Assembly: GCF_003259675.1 (NCBI RefSeq) | Contig: NZ_PZJG01000002.1 | Location: forward strand, 124,001 to 188,000 | Direction of reading: 5' to 3' | Length of the DNA: 64,000 bases | DNA from: Macrococcoides bohemicum | Lineage (GTDB): Bacteria; Bacillota; Bacilli; Staphylococcales; Staphylococcaceae | Part shown: piece by piece, positions 22,933 to 30,799 of the stretch | How positions within the stretch are numbered: the stretch's first letter is position 1 | Layout of the letters: the number at the start of each line of letters is the position of its first letter | The notes under the pieces: model-generated | Told to the model about the DNA's origin: nothing | Database searches by the model: none | Seen by the model: only the letters and a program-made list of their open reading frames with translations | Made by a program: the position numbers and the translations under genes

Positions 22933-24015
22933 TTACAATACTTCTTCAGGTACCCAACCAGTAATACCATCTTTCATAATAAGTGTATAGCCTAAGTATG
23001 AATCATCAATGATAGCCACTTCTTCTCCAATTGATACATCCATGAAATAGTCAGTATAATCATCTTTTAGACGGTAGCCATCTTCAATTTCTTTAATAAA
23101 TTCTGTCTTTACCATAAAGTCTATTCCTGTATGTATGTGTTTTGCCCGAGTGAAATATTCATCACCATCGAATACTTCTATTTCAAAATGCGGATAAGTA
23201 AACGTATGCGGCTCCTGATATGACACTTCAAAATCCTGAATCACCACTTGTCTCTTATAATCATCTGCTGCCAAAGTTTTTAATGTGTATTCATCATCTG
23301 TATATTCAATGATCAACGCGTTAAGTTGGCCACTATATTTCACTTGATTGCCACCATCGATATCAATGATACGTGACGCTTCATTTATCTTAATGTTGTT
23401 ATTCATGAGTCCATCTTCAACATAGTTACATGTCGGAAAATGACCGACCACAACCATTTTTTCAGCATCATGCGTTGCATTATAAAAGTATGGCATGTTC
23501 AGTGCGTTATAACGTGATGTATTCATATAATCATGTTGATCAAGCCCTGCATGTACAAATATGAAATCTTCTGTTTCAATCATCAAAGGTAAATCACGAA
23601 CGATATCATGAATGTGACTAAAATGCTTACGTACGTCCTTAGCCATATCACTTTGTGATTCATAATCATCCAATGTCTTACCGAGTTTATCCAGCGCTTC
23701 ATGTACAAGTGTGTGGCGGCGTTGCATATAATTGTATAAATAATCTTCTTCCAATTCATCGAAGATACAGTCACAATTCCCGAGAAGCATATGAACATGT
23801 TCATTTTCCAATAATTCTCCTACGAATTCAACGAGTTCTATACTATTAGGACCTTTATCGATAATATCTCCTAAAATAATGAGTCGATCATCTTCTGTAT
23901 ATCCTACGCTTAATAGCAGATCTTTAAATAAATTAATATTGCCATGAACATCTGAGACAACGATTGTACGTCTATCTGTAATTGACATTGTCATGTAGTT
24001 ATCTTTAATCTTCAT
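22933..24015 (-). CDS. PPP-type metallophosphoesterase with C-terminal SH3-like domain
   Basis: A 360-residue hydrolase. Residues about 15-230 have the binuclear metal site of the PPP/PrpE-like family: VVSDVHGN, LGDIIDKGP, LLGNCD, FVHAG and VVGHFPT. The C-terminal part (about 305-360) ends VSIGEEVAIIDDSYLGYTLIMKDGITGWVPEEVL, resembling a bacterial SH3 fold. Substrates could be diadenosine polyphosphates or phosphoproteins. No strong Shine-Dalgarno; the start at 24015 overlaps ybaK by 11 bp, while ATGs at 23994 or 23988 are alternatives. Confidence 0.75.
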   Translation of the reverse strand: MKIKDNYMTMSITDRRTIVVSDVHGNINLFKDLLLSVGYTEDDRLIILGDIIDKGPNSIELVEFVGELLENEHVHMLLGNCDCIFDELEEDYLYNYMQRRHTLVHEALDKLGKTLDDYESQSDMAKDVRKHFSHIHDIVRDLPLMIETEDFIFVHAGLDQHDYMNTSRYNALNMPYFYNATHDAEKMVVVGHFPTCNYVEDGLMNNNIKINEASRIIDIDGGNQVKYSGQLNALIIEYTDDEYTLKTLAADDYKRQVVIQDFEVSYQEPHTFTYPHFEIEVFDGDEYFTRAKHIHTGIDFMVKTEFIKEIEDGYRLKDDYTDYFMDVSIGEEVAIIDDSYLGYTLIMKDGITGWVPEEVL

Positions 24016-24487
24016 CGGTAATCGGACTCACTTTCGCATTGATTAATTGCACGAGTTCATCAACATTAACTTTCATCTGAATACCTATTTGTCCCGCACT
24101 TACGATAATCGTTTCAAGCGATTGAGCAGATGCATCAATCACAGTCGGAAATTGCTTTTTCATACCTACTGGTGAACATCCTCCTCGAATATAACCTGTA
24201 GTCTTTTCCAAATCTTTTACTGCAAGCATTTCTAACTTCTTCTCACCAACTACTTTACTGATGGCTTTAATATTAAGTGTTGCTTCTACTGGAATAACAG
24301 CAACATAATAATTATTTTTACCTTGTAGTACTAATGTTTTATATACTTCTTCAACCGGTTGACCAATTTTATTCGCTACAGTAATCCCATCAACTTGATC
24401 ATCTTCTATCGAATATGTAAACGTTTCATAAGAGATTTTCTTTTGATCGAGTTTTCTTAATGCGTTTGTTTTTACTTTTTTACTCAT
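24005..24487 (-). CDS. ybaK: Cys-tRNA(Pro) deacylase, YbaK/EbsC type
   Basis: Hydrolyses mischarged Cys-tRNA(Pro), preserving translational fidelity. The 160-residue protein has the family core: TLVLQGKNNYYVAVIPVEATLNIKAISKVVGEKKLEM with the conserved catalytic lysine region, and the diagnostic GYIRGGCSPVGMKK. Starts after GGAGG with 7 nt spacing. Its end overlaps the phosphoesterase gene. Confidence 0.9.
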   Translation of the reverse strand: MSKKVKTNALRKLDQKKISYETFTYSIEDDQVDGITVANKIGQPVEEVYKTLVLQGKNNYYVAVIPVEATLNIKAISKVVGEKKLEMLAVKDLEKTTGYIRGGCSPVGMKKQFPTVIDASAQSLETIIVSAGQIGIQMKVNVDELVQLINAKVSPITDED

Positions 24488-24564
24488 ATAAATGCCTCCA
24501 ATATTCTTGTCACTTTATAATATACCACTTTTCATGTATATTTCTTTTAGAAGGGGGTTTTTAA

Positions 24565-25038
24565 ATGACATATAAAGTAGTATCGCTCGGCGCATTTTAT
24601 CTTAGTGGTTTAAAAAGAGAATTCACTACCGAAACAATGGGAGAAATCAAACCACTTTGGGATGATCTTGAACAGAACGGCACACTTGCTGACTTACAAA
24701 CGTTAAATGATGTAGATACTTTAAAAGGTCACATCGGGGCATGCATTAAAACAGAACCATCTGAACATTTAAGTTACTTAATTTCAGTTGCTACTATAGA
24801 ACCGCATGAAAAATATGAAACAGCTTATATCCCAGCATCTGAATGGGTTGTATTTGATGCCATTGGTCCTATACCAACTGCCATTCAGGAAACATTTGAA
24901 TATATTTACGGTACGTGGTTTAAAGATGCACCATTCAGACCTTTGCAAACCACTGATTTAGAGTTCTACCCGCTAGATATGTATTTTGAAACCGAAAACC
25001 CAAAAGTAGAAATCTGGATACCTGTAGAAAGGAAGTAA
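24565..25038 (+). CDS. GyrI-like small-molecule-binding domain protein
   Basis: The 157-residue protein matches the AraC effector-binding / GyrI-like fold: two related halves, with LGAFYLSGLKREFTT, WVVFDAIGPIPTAIQETFEYIYGTWF and a C-terminal PKVEIWIPVERK strand, all typical. No DNA-binding domain is attached. Relatives bind hydrophobic or cationic small molecules. The downstream tiny gene begins 3 bp after its stop. Confidence 0.8.
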   Translation: MTYKVVSLGAFYLSGLKREFTTETMGEIKPLWDDLEQNGTLADLQTLNDVDTLKGHIGACIKTEPSEHLSYLISVATIEPHEKYETAYIPASEWVVFDAIGPIPTAIQETFEYIYGTWFKDAPFRPLQTTDLEFYPLDMYFETENPKVEIWIPVERK

Positions 25039-25041
25039 ATA

Positions 25042-25200
25042 ATGAATTTAGAACAACAATTATTAGAACTTAAAGAAGAATATATGAGAATACAAAATGA
25101 TTTAGAGAAAGTTGAATCAACCGGTCAATCTTCACCAAGGTTAGAACAAAAGCTTATTGAAATCGAAAAAGCCATACAGGAAACACGCAATAAAATGTAA
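25042..25200 (+). CDS. small coiled-coil protein, SE1561-like
   Basis: A 52-residue protein beginning MNLEQQLLELKEEYMRIQND and ending AIQETRNKM, almost entirely charged helix with heptad-like leucines. It resembles a small conserved staphylococcal family I remember as SE1561; function unknown. GAAAGGAAG lies upstream of the ATG and it is 3 bp after the GyrI-like gene, so the two are one transcript ending at the 25209 terminator. Confidence 0.75.
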   Translation: MNLEQQLLELKEEYMRIQNDLEKVESTGQSSPRLEQKLIEIEKAIQETRNKM

Positions 25201-25208
25201 TTTTATCT

Positions 25209-25234
25209 GTCACGGTAAAAAACCGTGACTTTTT
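25209..25234 (+). terminator. rho-independent terminator
   Basis: GTCACGGT pairs with ACCGTGAC (25222-25229) around an A-rich loop, followed by T5. Confidence 0.9.
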
Positions 25235-25293
25235 ATACTCTTTTCCACTATTATTCGTTACAATATATGTATTAAATTTTTTGGAGTGACTTT

Positions 25294-26439
25294 ATGGACA
25301 AACAAATCAAATTACTTATGGCAGTTCAGTTTTTTATATATTTTGGCTTCAGTATCGTTATTCCTGTAATCCCGGCACTTGTGCATAGTATGAACTTAAA
25401 TGCATTTCATATGGGATTATTACTTGCCAGTTATTCAATATTTTCGTTTTTAGCAGCGCCATTCTGGGGACATCTATCAGATAAAATTGGCCGTAAAAAA
25501 ATATTGTTCATCGGACTCATCGGTTTTACATTAAGCTTCTTTTTATTCGGTCTTTTTATCGATAACTTAGCAATGCTCTATACTGCACGTATTGTAGGCG
25601 GTATCTTCTCCGGTGCTTGCTTCTCAACGACAACAAGCATGGTGAGTGATATGACAAGTGAAGAAGAACGTAATAAATATATGGGCCTCATGGGAATGAT
25701 GATTGGACTTGGTTTCATCTTCGGTCCTGCAGTAGGCGGCTTATTATCAGGTATCAGCTATCAAGTACCATACTTTGTCACAAGTGGCATCCTCGTACTT
25801 ATTGCAGTATTATCCATGCTAACTTTACAAGAAACTTATCATGGCAACAGTGCGAAAGAAACTGATCTAGGTACTTCAAAAATGATGACACCACAAATTA
25901 TACTTATCTTAATTTCAACATTTATCGTGATGTTTACGATGAGTGGTATGGAAAGTACATTCCAGCTCTTTGAAATTGAGAAAATAAATATCACTACTAC
26001 TCAAATGGGTCTTCTTTTTATGATCGGTGGATTGATTAATGCCGGTCTTCAAGGTGGTTATTTACGTAAAGTAAAAGATGGGAAAGAAAAACCCGTTATT
26101 ATTACAGGTCAGATATTAACAGTTATCGCATTTATCCTATTACCATTCTCTATGAATTTATGGTATGCCGGGCTATGTTTAGTACTTCTAATGGCTGGTA
26201 ACGCACTAGTTAGAACGTTGCTTACAAGCCAGCTCACAAAAGAAGGCAACCGTAATAATATGGGTAAACTCACTTCAATCAGTTATAGTATGGATAGCTT
26301 AGGACGTATTCTTGGTCCACTTGCTTTTACCGGAATTTTATCAAATCAAATTGATGCACCGTTTTATTTCGGTGCAATAATGACAGTTATAGGTACAATC
26401 GTCTTAATGATGTACTTTAAGAAAGGACGTACAGTATGA
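25294..26439 (+). CDS. MFS multidrug-efflux-type transporter (DHA1)
   Basis: The 381-residue protein has 12 hydrophobic segments. MFS motif A is GHLSDKIGRKK in loop 2-3 and the antiporter motif C lies in LGFIFGPAVGGLLSG. The opening (MDKQIKLLMAVQFFIYFGFSIVIPVIPALV) resembles the NorA/Bmr group of drug:H+ antiporters, but substrate is not readable. Start follows GGAGTGACTTT. It overlaps the next gene by four bases (ATGA). Confidence 0.85.
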   Translation: MDKQIKLLMAVQFFIYFGFSIVIPVIPALVHSMNLNAFHMGLLLASYSIFSFLAAPFWGHLSDKIGRKKILFIGLIGFTLSFFLFGLFIDNLAMLYTARIVGGIFSGACFSTTTSMVSDMTSEEERNKYMGLMGMMIGLGFIFGPAVGGLLSGISYQVPYFVTSGILVLIAVLSMLTLQETYHGNSAKETDLGTSKMMTPQIILILISTFIVMFTMSGMESTFQLFEIEKINITTTQMGLLFMIGGLINAGLQGGYLRKVKDGKEKPVIITGQILTVIAFILLPFSMNLWYAGLCLVLLMAGNALVRTLLTSQLTKEGNRNNMGKLTSISYSMDSLGRILGPLAFTGILSNQIDAPFYFGAIMTVIGTIVLMMYFKKGRTV

Positions 26440-26756
26440 TTTTTTTAATTGCATTGTTCACAATAATGTATCTTATTGTGAGTTACACGAGTATTTATCA
26501 CTTTAAAATGAATATTTTAAATATATTACGTATTATATTAGGACTAGGGTATTGCTTCTTTATCTATACATCTGTGATGCATATCCCGGGAAATATGAAG
26601 TACTGGATTACTTTACTTGCGATATGTTTATTGATGAATATTGAAATTGCGGCTTATAAATATAAATTTAATGATTCAAAAGCAAAAAGAATTCTAGATA
26701 TCTTTTCCCTTGTTATCGCTTTAATGGTTATTGTAATTACAGCGATATATATTTAA
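26436..26756 (+). CDS. small membrane protein, unknown function
   Basis: The 106-residue protein has four hydrophobic segments and almost no loops. I do not recognise a family. It overlaps the MFS pump gene by ATGA, so translation is coupled and it may be an accessory to that transporter (inference). Its stop lies in the foot of the next terminator. Confidence 0.7.
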   Translation: MIFLIALFTIMYLIVSYTSIYHFKMNILNILRIILGLGYCFFIYTSVMHIPGNMKYWITLLAICLLMNIEIAAYKYKFNDSKAKRILDIFSLVIALMVIVITAIYI

Positions 26757-26787
26757 ACAGGATGCCAAAATAGCATCCTGTTTTTTT
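26755..26787. terminator. bidirectional terminator
   Basis: AAACAGGATGC (26755-26765) pairs perfectly with GCATCCTGTTT (26773-26783), flanked by T-runs. Lies between the converging membrane-protein and aminotransferase genes. Confidence 0.92.
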
Positions 26788-26788
26788 A

Positions 26789-27949
26789 TCATTCATAAAG
26801 AACATTCGTTTCTTTAATGCGTTCAATAAATTCATCTACTTGAGCATCATCTACTGCAAGAGAAACACGAATGTATCGATCACCTAAACTTCCAAACGGC
26901 AGTCCCGGTGTTGTGAGCATGCTTTGTGACTTCAGTAAGAAATCGACATATTCTTCACTGTTAAACTCATCCGGTACTTTTATCCAGATAAATATGCCAC
27001 CCTGCATCGGCTCAAACGGAATATCTGCTTCAGTTAAGGCTTTAGTCACTTTATCACGACGTCTTTTAAATAATTCATTCTGTTCATTTAAAAACGGTTC
27101 ACCAAGCTCTAATGCCGCTACAGCACCATCTTGAATAGCACCCCACATACCCACTTGCGTGTGATCCTGGAAATAGTTTAAGTTCTCGATAATTTCAGCA
27201 TTACCTACAGCAAAGCCTACGCGTACACCTGACATATTAAACGCTTTAGATAATGAATAGATTTCTATCGCAACATCTTTAGCGCCAGGTGATTGCAAGA
27301 TGCTAGGATTCTTTGCATCAAATCCAAATGCAGCATAGGCAAAGTCATGCACAATTTTTGTATCTGTGTCTTTAAAACGATTGATTGTTGCATCAAAGAA
27401 TTCTTTTGTTGCAACTGCACCAGTAGGGTTACTTGGATAATTTAAATAGATTAGTTTTGTATTGTTAAGTTCTGCTTCATCAATTTTATCGAAATCAGGT
27501 AAATAATGATCTTCCGGATACAGTTTCAGTTCATAATGTTCTCCTCTAGCAAGTTTCACACCCGCTAAATAATCTGTGTATCCCGGATTTGGTAACAATA
27601 CACCATCTCCTGGCTCAATCACACATGTCGGTAGGTGCACTAACCCACTTTTCGTACCATATAAAATACAAATTTCTTTGTCCTGCTCTAATTCGACATC
27701 ATATACTTCTTTATAGAACTTTTTAATTGCAGCTTTAAATGTTTCTTTCCCTCTAAATACACCGTATTTATTATTTTGTGGATTTTGAATACTTTCAGTC
27801 AGTGCTTGAATTACGCTATCAGGTACTGGTTTATCAGGTATCCCTACCGCCATATTTATGAGCGACTTACTCCCTACTTCAAGCTTTCGTCCCATCGTCT
27901 TGCCAAAATAACTTTCCGGAATTGTTTCTAATATTTTTGTGTATGCCAT
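26789..27949 (-). CDS. PLP-dependent aminotransferase (class I/II), last gene of the met operon
   Basis: The 386-residue fold-type I aminotransferase shows NKYGVFRGKETFKAAI, LPNPGYTDY, YLNYPSNPTGAVA, the PLP lysine in SLSKAFNMSGVRVGF, and the substrate arginine in DRYIRVSLA. It is 11 bp behind metQ in a SAM-riboswitch operon, so a role in methionine metabolism or salvage (a keto-methylthiobutyrate or cystathionine-type reaction) is likely by context only. Sequence resembles LL-DAP/alanine-type aminotransferases. Confidence 0.82.
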   Translation of the reverse strand: MAYTKILETIPESYFGKTMGRKLEVGSKSLINMAVGIPDKPVPDSVIQALTESIQNPQNNKYGVFRGKETFKAAIKKFYKEVYDVELEQDKEICILYGTKSGLVHLPTCVIEPGDGVLLPNPGYTDYLAGVKLARGEHYELKLYPEDHYLPDFDKIDEAELNNTKLIYLNYPSNPTGAVATKEFFDATINRFKDTDTKIVHDFAYAAFGFDAKNPSILQSPGAKDVAIEIYSLSKAFNMSGVRVGFAVGNAEIIENLNYFQDHTQVGMWGAIQDGAVAALELGEPFLNEQNELFKRRRDKVTKALTEADIPFEPMQGGIFIWIKVPDEFNSEEYVDFLLKSQSMLTTPGLPFGSLGDRYIRVSLAVDDAQVDEFIERIKETNVLYE

Positions 27950-27960
27950 TACACTGCCTC

Positions 27961-28803
27961 CTATGGTTTATCAAATCCAACGAATGATTCATCTATTACT
28001 TTATCAAAGGCTTTAGATGTTATTACTTTATTTATATCTTTTGTTAATTGACTATTTTCATTCTTCTTGTTAACAACGATACGATTTCGATAATGTTCAT
28101 CCATCTGCTCTAACTGTAATGCTGATTTCAAATCAATTTTAGAAGCTAATGCAAAGTTACCAGGAATAGCTGATAATCCTATACTATCTTTGCTACGTGG
28201 TAATTGTGCTGCTTCTACTGCTACAAACTTTAAATTTTTCTTATTATTAATAACATCACGTTCTGAAATTGTAAGTTCATTTGTCCCTGGTTTAATATCA
28301 ATAAGGTGTGCTAATTTTAAGGTTTTAAAAGCACGCGCTGCATTAACCGGATCGTTTGGAATTGCAATCTCAGCACTATTAGGTACTTCTTCAAATGATT
28401 TATATTTACCAGAATAAATACCCATCGGTGCAGTTGGAACTTGTCCTGTTGCAACAAGATTGGTCTTATTTTGAGCATTAAACTGTTTCATAAATTCAAT
28501 ATGCTGGTATAAATTCGCATCTAAATCACCTTTTGCTAATGATTTATTCGGCTGAATGTAATCAGAGTATTCAACGCGCTCTACTGTATAGCCTAATTTT
28601 TCAAGACCAGGCTGAATTGCTTTCTTTACCATATCAGCATAAGGCCCACTCGTTGCCCCAATACTAACTTTACCTTTATCTTTGCTTTGCGTACTTTTTA
28701 CATCCGCATTTTGACGTTCAAATGGATTACCTTTATCTAATAATATCCCAGATAACAATATAACAATGATGCCAGACAATATAAAAATAACTATATTCTT
28801 CAT
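27961..28803 (-). CDS. metQ: methionine ABC transporter substrate-binding protein, MetQ/NlpA family
   Basis: Binds methionine outside the membrane for MetNI. The 280-residue protein has NlpA-family blocks: VSIGATSGPYADMVK, SDYIQPNKSLAKGDLDANLYQHIEFM, IAIPNDPVNAARAFKTL and AIPGNFA. Unusually there is no cysteine in the N-terminal hydrophobic stretch (MKNIVIFILSGIIVILLSGILLDKG), so no lipobox; it is probably held by an uncleaved transmembrane anchor. The start at 28803 follows GAAGGA; a longer reading from 28854 adds a purely basic stretch. Confidence 0.9.
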   Translation of the reverse strand: MKNIVIFILSGIIVILLSGILLDKGNPFERQNADVKSTQSKDKGKVSIGATSGPYADMVKKAIQPGLEKLGYTVERVEYSDYIQPNKSLAKGDLDANLYQHIEFMKQFNAQNKTNLVATGQVPTAPMGIYSGKYKSFEEVPNSAEIAIPNDPVNAARAFKTLKLAHLIDIKPGTNELTISERDVINNKKNLKFVAVEAAQLPRSKDSIGLSAIPGNFALASKIDLKSALQLEQMDEHYRNRIVVNKKNENSQLTKDINKVITSKAFDKVIDESFVGFDKP

Positions 28804-28881
28804 ATTTTTCCTTCTTTCGTTTCTTTTATTTTTTCGCTTTTTATTATTTTTCAATTATATTTTACTCTTTCGTTTTACCTA

Positions 28882-29544
28882 TTATCTTTTATCTACACGT
28901 TTACTGATAAAGTCACCAGTAATTTGAATCAGTTGTACAAGGATGATGAGTATAATGACTGTTACTATCATCGTAACGTTGTCATAACGATAATATCCAT
29001 ATCGAATGGCAAGGTCACCAATACCTCCTCCACCGATAACACCGGCTGTTGCGCTATAAGCTAGTATGCTAATAATCGCTAAAGTAATTGCCTGAAAAAT
29101 CCCTGACATACTTTCTGGAATTAACACGTCCATAATAATTTGTTTAAGAGATGCACCAGTAGCTACACATGCTTCAATGACACCTTTATCAACTTCCTTT
29201 AAAGATGTTTCAATAAGTCTAGCAAATAAAGGGACAGCGGCAAGCGTTAAAGCGACACTTGCAACATAAGGACCATGGGACTGCCCAACAATCTTCGTAG
29301 CAAATGGCAGTATCGCTACCATCAAAATGATAAACGGAAACGAACGAATGATATTGACGATAAATCCTAATATCGAGTTAAGTGGTCCATTCGGTAATAG
29401 CAATTGATTGCGTGTTAAATAAAGAAGGATACCAAGTGGCAATCCAATAAGAACAGAGAGTGTAATTGCGATACTAGACATTAAAATCGTTTCTAAAAAT
29501 GCTTTATATAATTCTGGTAGAAGTGTTTGAAATTTATCGCTCAT
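28882..29544 (-). CDS. metI: methionine ABC transporter permease MetI
   Basis: The 220-residue membrane protein has five to six hydrophobic segments and the permease EAA loop VIEACVATGASLKQIIMDVLIPESMSGI, plus GVIGGGGIGDLAIRYGYYRY typical of MetI. It forms the dimeric channel with MetN. ATG directly abuts the metN stop (TAAATG), and a Shine-Dalgarno is read from metN codons. Confidence 0.95.
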   Translation of the reverse strand: MSDKFQTLLPELYKAFLETILMSSIAITLSVLIGLPLGILLYLTRNQLLLPNGPLNSILGFIVNIIRSFPFIILMVAILPFATKIVGQSHGPYVASVALTLAAVPLFARLIETSLKEVDKGVIEACVATGASLKQIIMDVLIPESMSGIFQAITLAIISILAYSATAGVIGGGGIGDLAIRYGYYRYDNVTMIVTVIILIILVQLIQITGDFISKRVDKR

Positions 29545-30555
29545 TTATGCCACCCTCTCGATTCCATTTGATTTCTTTATGTATTCATTTATAGCGATTC
29601 TTTCTTGAATATCACCTGTAACTTCGAAAGTTAATATACCTATCGGTTGATTTTGTATGTATTCAATCCTGCCTTGAATAATCGAGATATCGCAGTTAAA
29701 TTTCTTATATAAATTATTGATGAACGCACTTTCTGCACTATCTCCAATAAACTTAACCGTAATAATTTCTTTGTCTTCATTATTTAATTTCATATATTGC
29801 TCTGGTAATTCCAGATGATAGATTTCATTTACAAAATGTCTTGTTAAATCACTTTGTGGATTAGAAAACACAGTAAATACATCTGCATGTTCTACGATTT
29901 CTCCATTATCCATTACGGCTACTTCATCACAAATTTCTTTTATGACATCCATCTCATGCGTAATTACAACGACTGTAATCCCTAATTTCTGATTAATATC
30001 GCGAATCAAGTTTAATATACTTTTTGTTGTCTCTGGATCTAGCGCACTCGTCGCTTCATCACACAACAATATTTCAGGATTATTAGCAAGCGCACGCGCA
30101 ATTCCAACGCGTTGCTTTTGTCCTCCTGATAACTCTCTTGGATAACTGTCACGGCGATGTGTTAGTCCTACAAGATCAAGTAATTCGGTAATGCGAGCAT
30201 CATACTGTTTCTTAGGGAAATGTGCTGCTTTTAAACTGAATGCGATGTTTTCCGCCACTGTCTTAGATTGGATTAAATTAAACTGCTGGAATATCATCCC
30301 TATGTTTAATCGTTCTTTTTGTAGTTTCTGCTTGTTTAATTTTGTAATATCTACATCATTCACAAGCACTTGACCACTCGTAGGCTTCTCAAGTAAATTA
30401 ATTGTTCTGAGTAACGTACTTTTACCAGCACCGCTATAACCAATAAGCCCAAATATTTTTCCGGTTGGTATTGTTAAGTAAATATCTTTCAACGCTTGTG
30501 TTGTCTTACCGTTCCTTCTGTATGTCTTATTGACATCCATAAACTGTATCGCCAA
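29545..30555 (-). CDS. metN: methionine ABC transporter ATPase MetN
   Basis: The 336-residue ATPase has Walker A GYSGAGKST (39-47), the Q-loop, signature LSGGQKQR, Walker B ILLCDEATSALDP and the H-loop THEMDVI. A C-terminal NIL/ACT-like domain (about 260-336) in this family senses methionine for transinhibition. Translation begins at TTG after GGAGGG, a weak start. First gene under the SAM riboswitch, followed by metI, metQ and an aminotransferase. Confidence 0.95.
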   Translation of the reverse strand: MAIQFMDVNKTYRRNGKTTQALKDIYLTIPTGKIFGLIGYSGAGKSTLLRTINLLEKPTSGQVLVNDVDITKLNKQKLQKERLNIGMIFQQFNLIQSKTVAENIAFSLKAAHFPKKQYDARITELLDLVGLTHRRDSYPRELSGGQKQRVGIARALANNPEILLCDEATSALDPETTKSILNLIRDINQKLGITVVVITHEMDVIKEICDEVAVMDNGEIVEHADVFTVFSNPQSDLTRHFVNEIYHLELPEQYMKLNNEDKEIITVKFIGDSAESAFINNLYKKFNCDISIIQGRIEYIQNQPIGILTFEVTGDIQERIAINEYIKKSNGIERVA

Positions 30556-30583
30556 TCTATTCCCTCCACTTACTTATCCAAAG

Positions 30584-30730
30584 AAAAAAACGTCATTGCT
30601 TAATAGCAATGACGTATTATATGAGTCACTTATCTATCAAGCATAATAGCTTGTTGGATTTAGCACAGTACTCGTAAGAGCCCGCTGCTGAGACATCATA
30701 GGGCCAATTCCCTCAGTCTCTCTGGATAAG
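30584..30730 (-). promoter_or_regulatory. SAM-I (S-box) riboswitch with terminator
   Basis: The minus strand shows the S-box consensus in order: CTTATCCAGAGAGACTGAGGG, GGCCCTATGATGTCTCAGCAGC, a TACTGTGCTAAATCCA block and the closing AGATAAG. P1 pairs GATAAG/CTTATC (30629-30634 with 30725-30730). A strong terminator follows: ACGTCATTGCT/AGCAATGACGT (30590-30615) with T7. SAM binding would favour termination and switch off metNIQ-aminotransferase. Confidence 0.97.
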
Positions 30731-30755
30731 ATATTTAATTTTTAATATGGTATTT

Positions 30756-30784
30756 ATATTAATACTCAAATTATGAATTGTCAA
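30756..30784 (-). promoter_or_regulatory. met operon promoter
   Basis: TTGACA (30779-30784) and TAATAT (30756-30761) are 17 bp apart on the minus strand, about 25 bp before the riboswitch aptamer. A near-consensus sigma-A promoter. It begins just 16 bp after the swrC-like stop. Confidence 0.85.
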
Positions 30785-30799
30785 TGAACTCTTTAGTTT

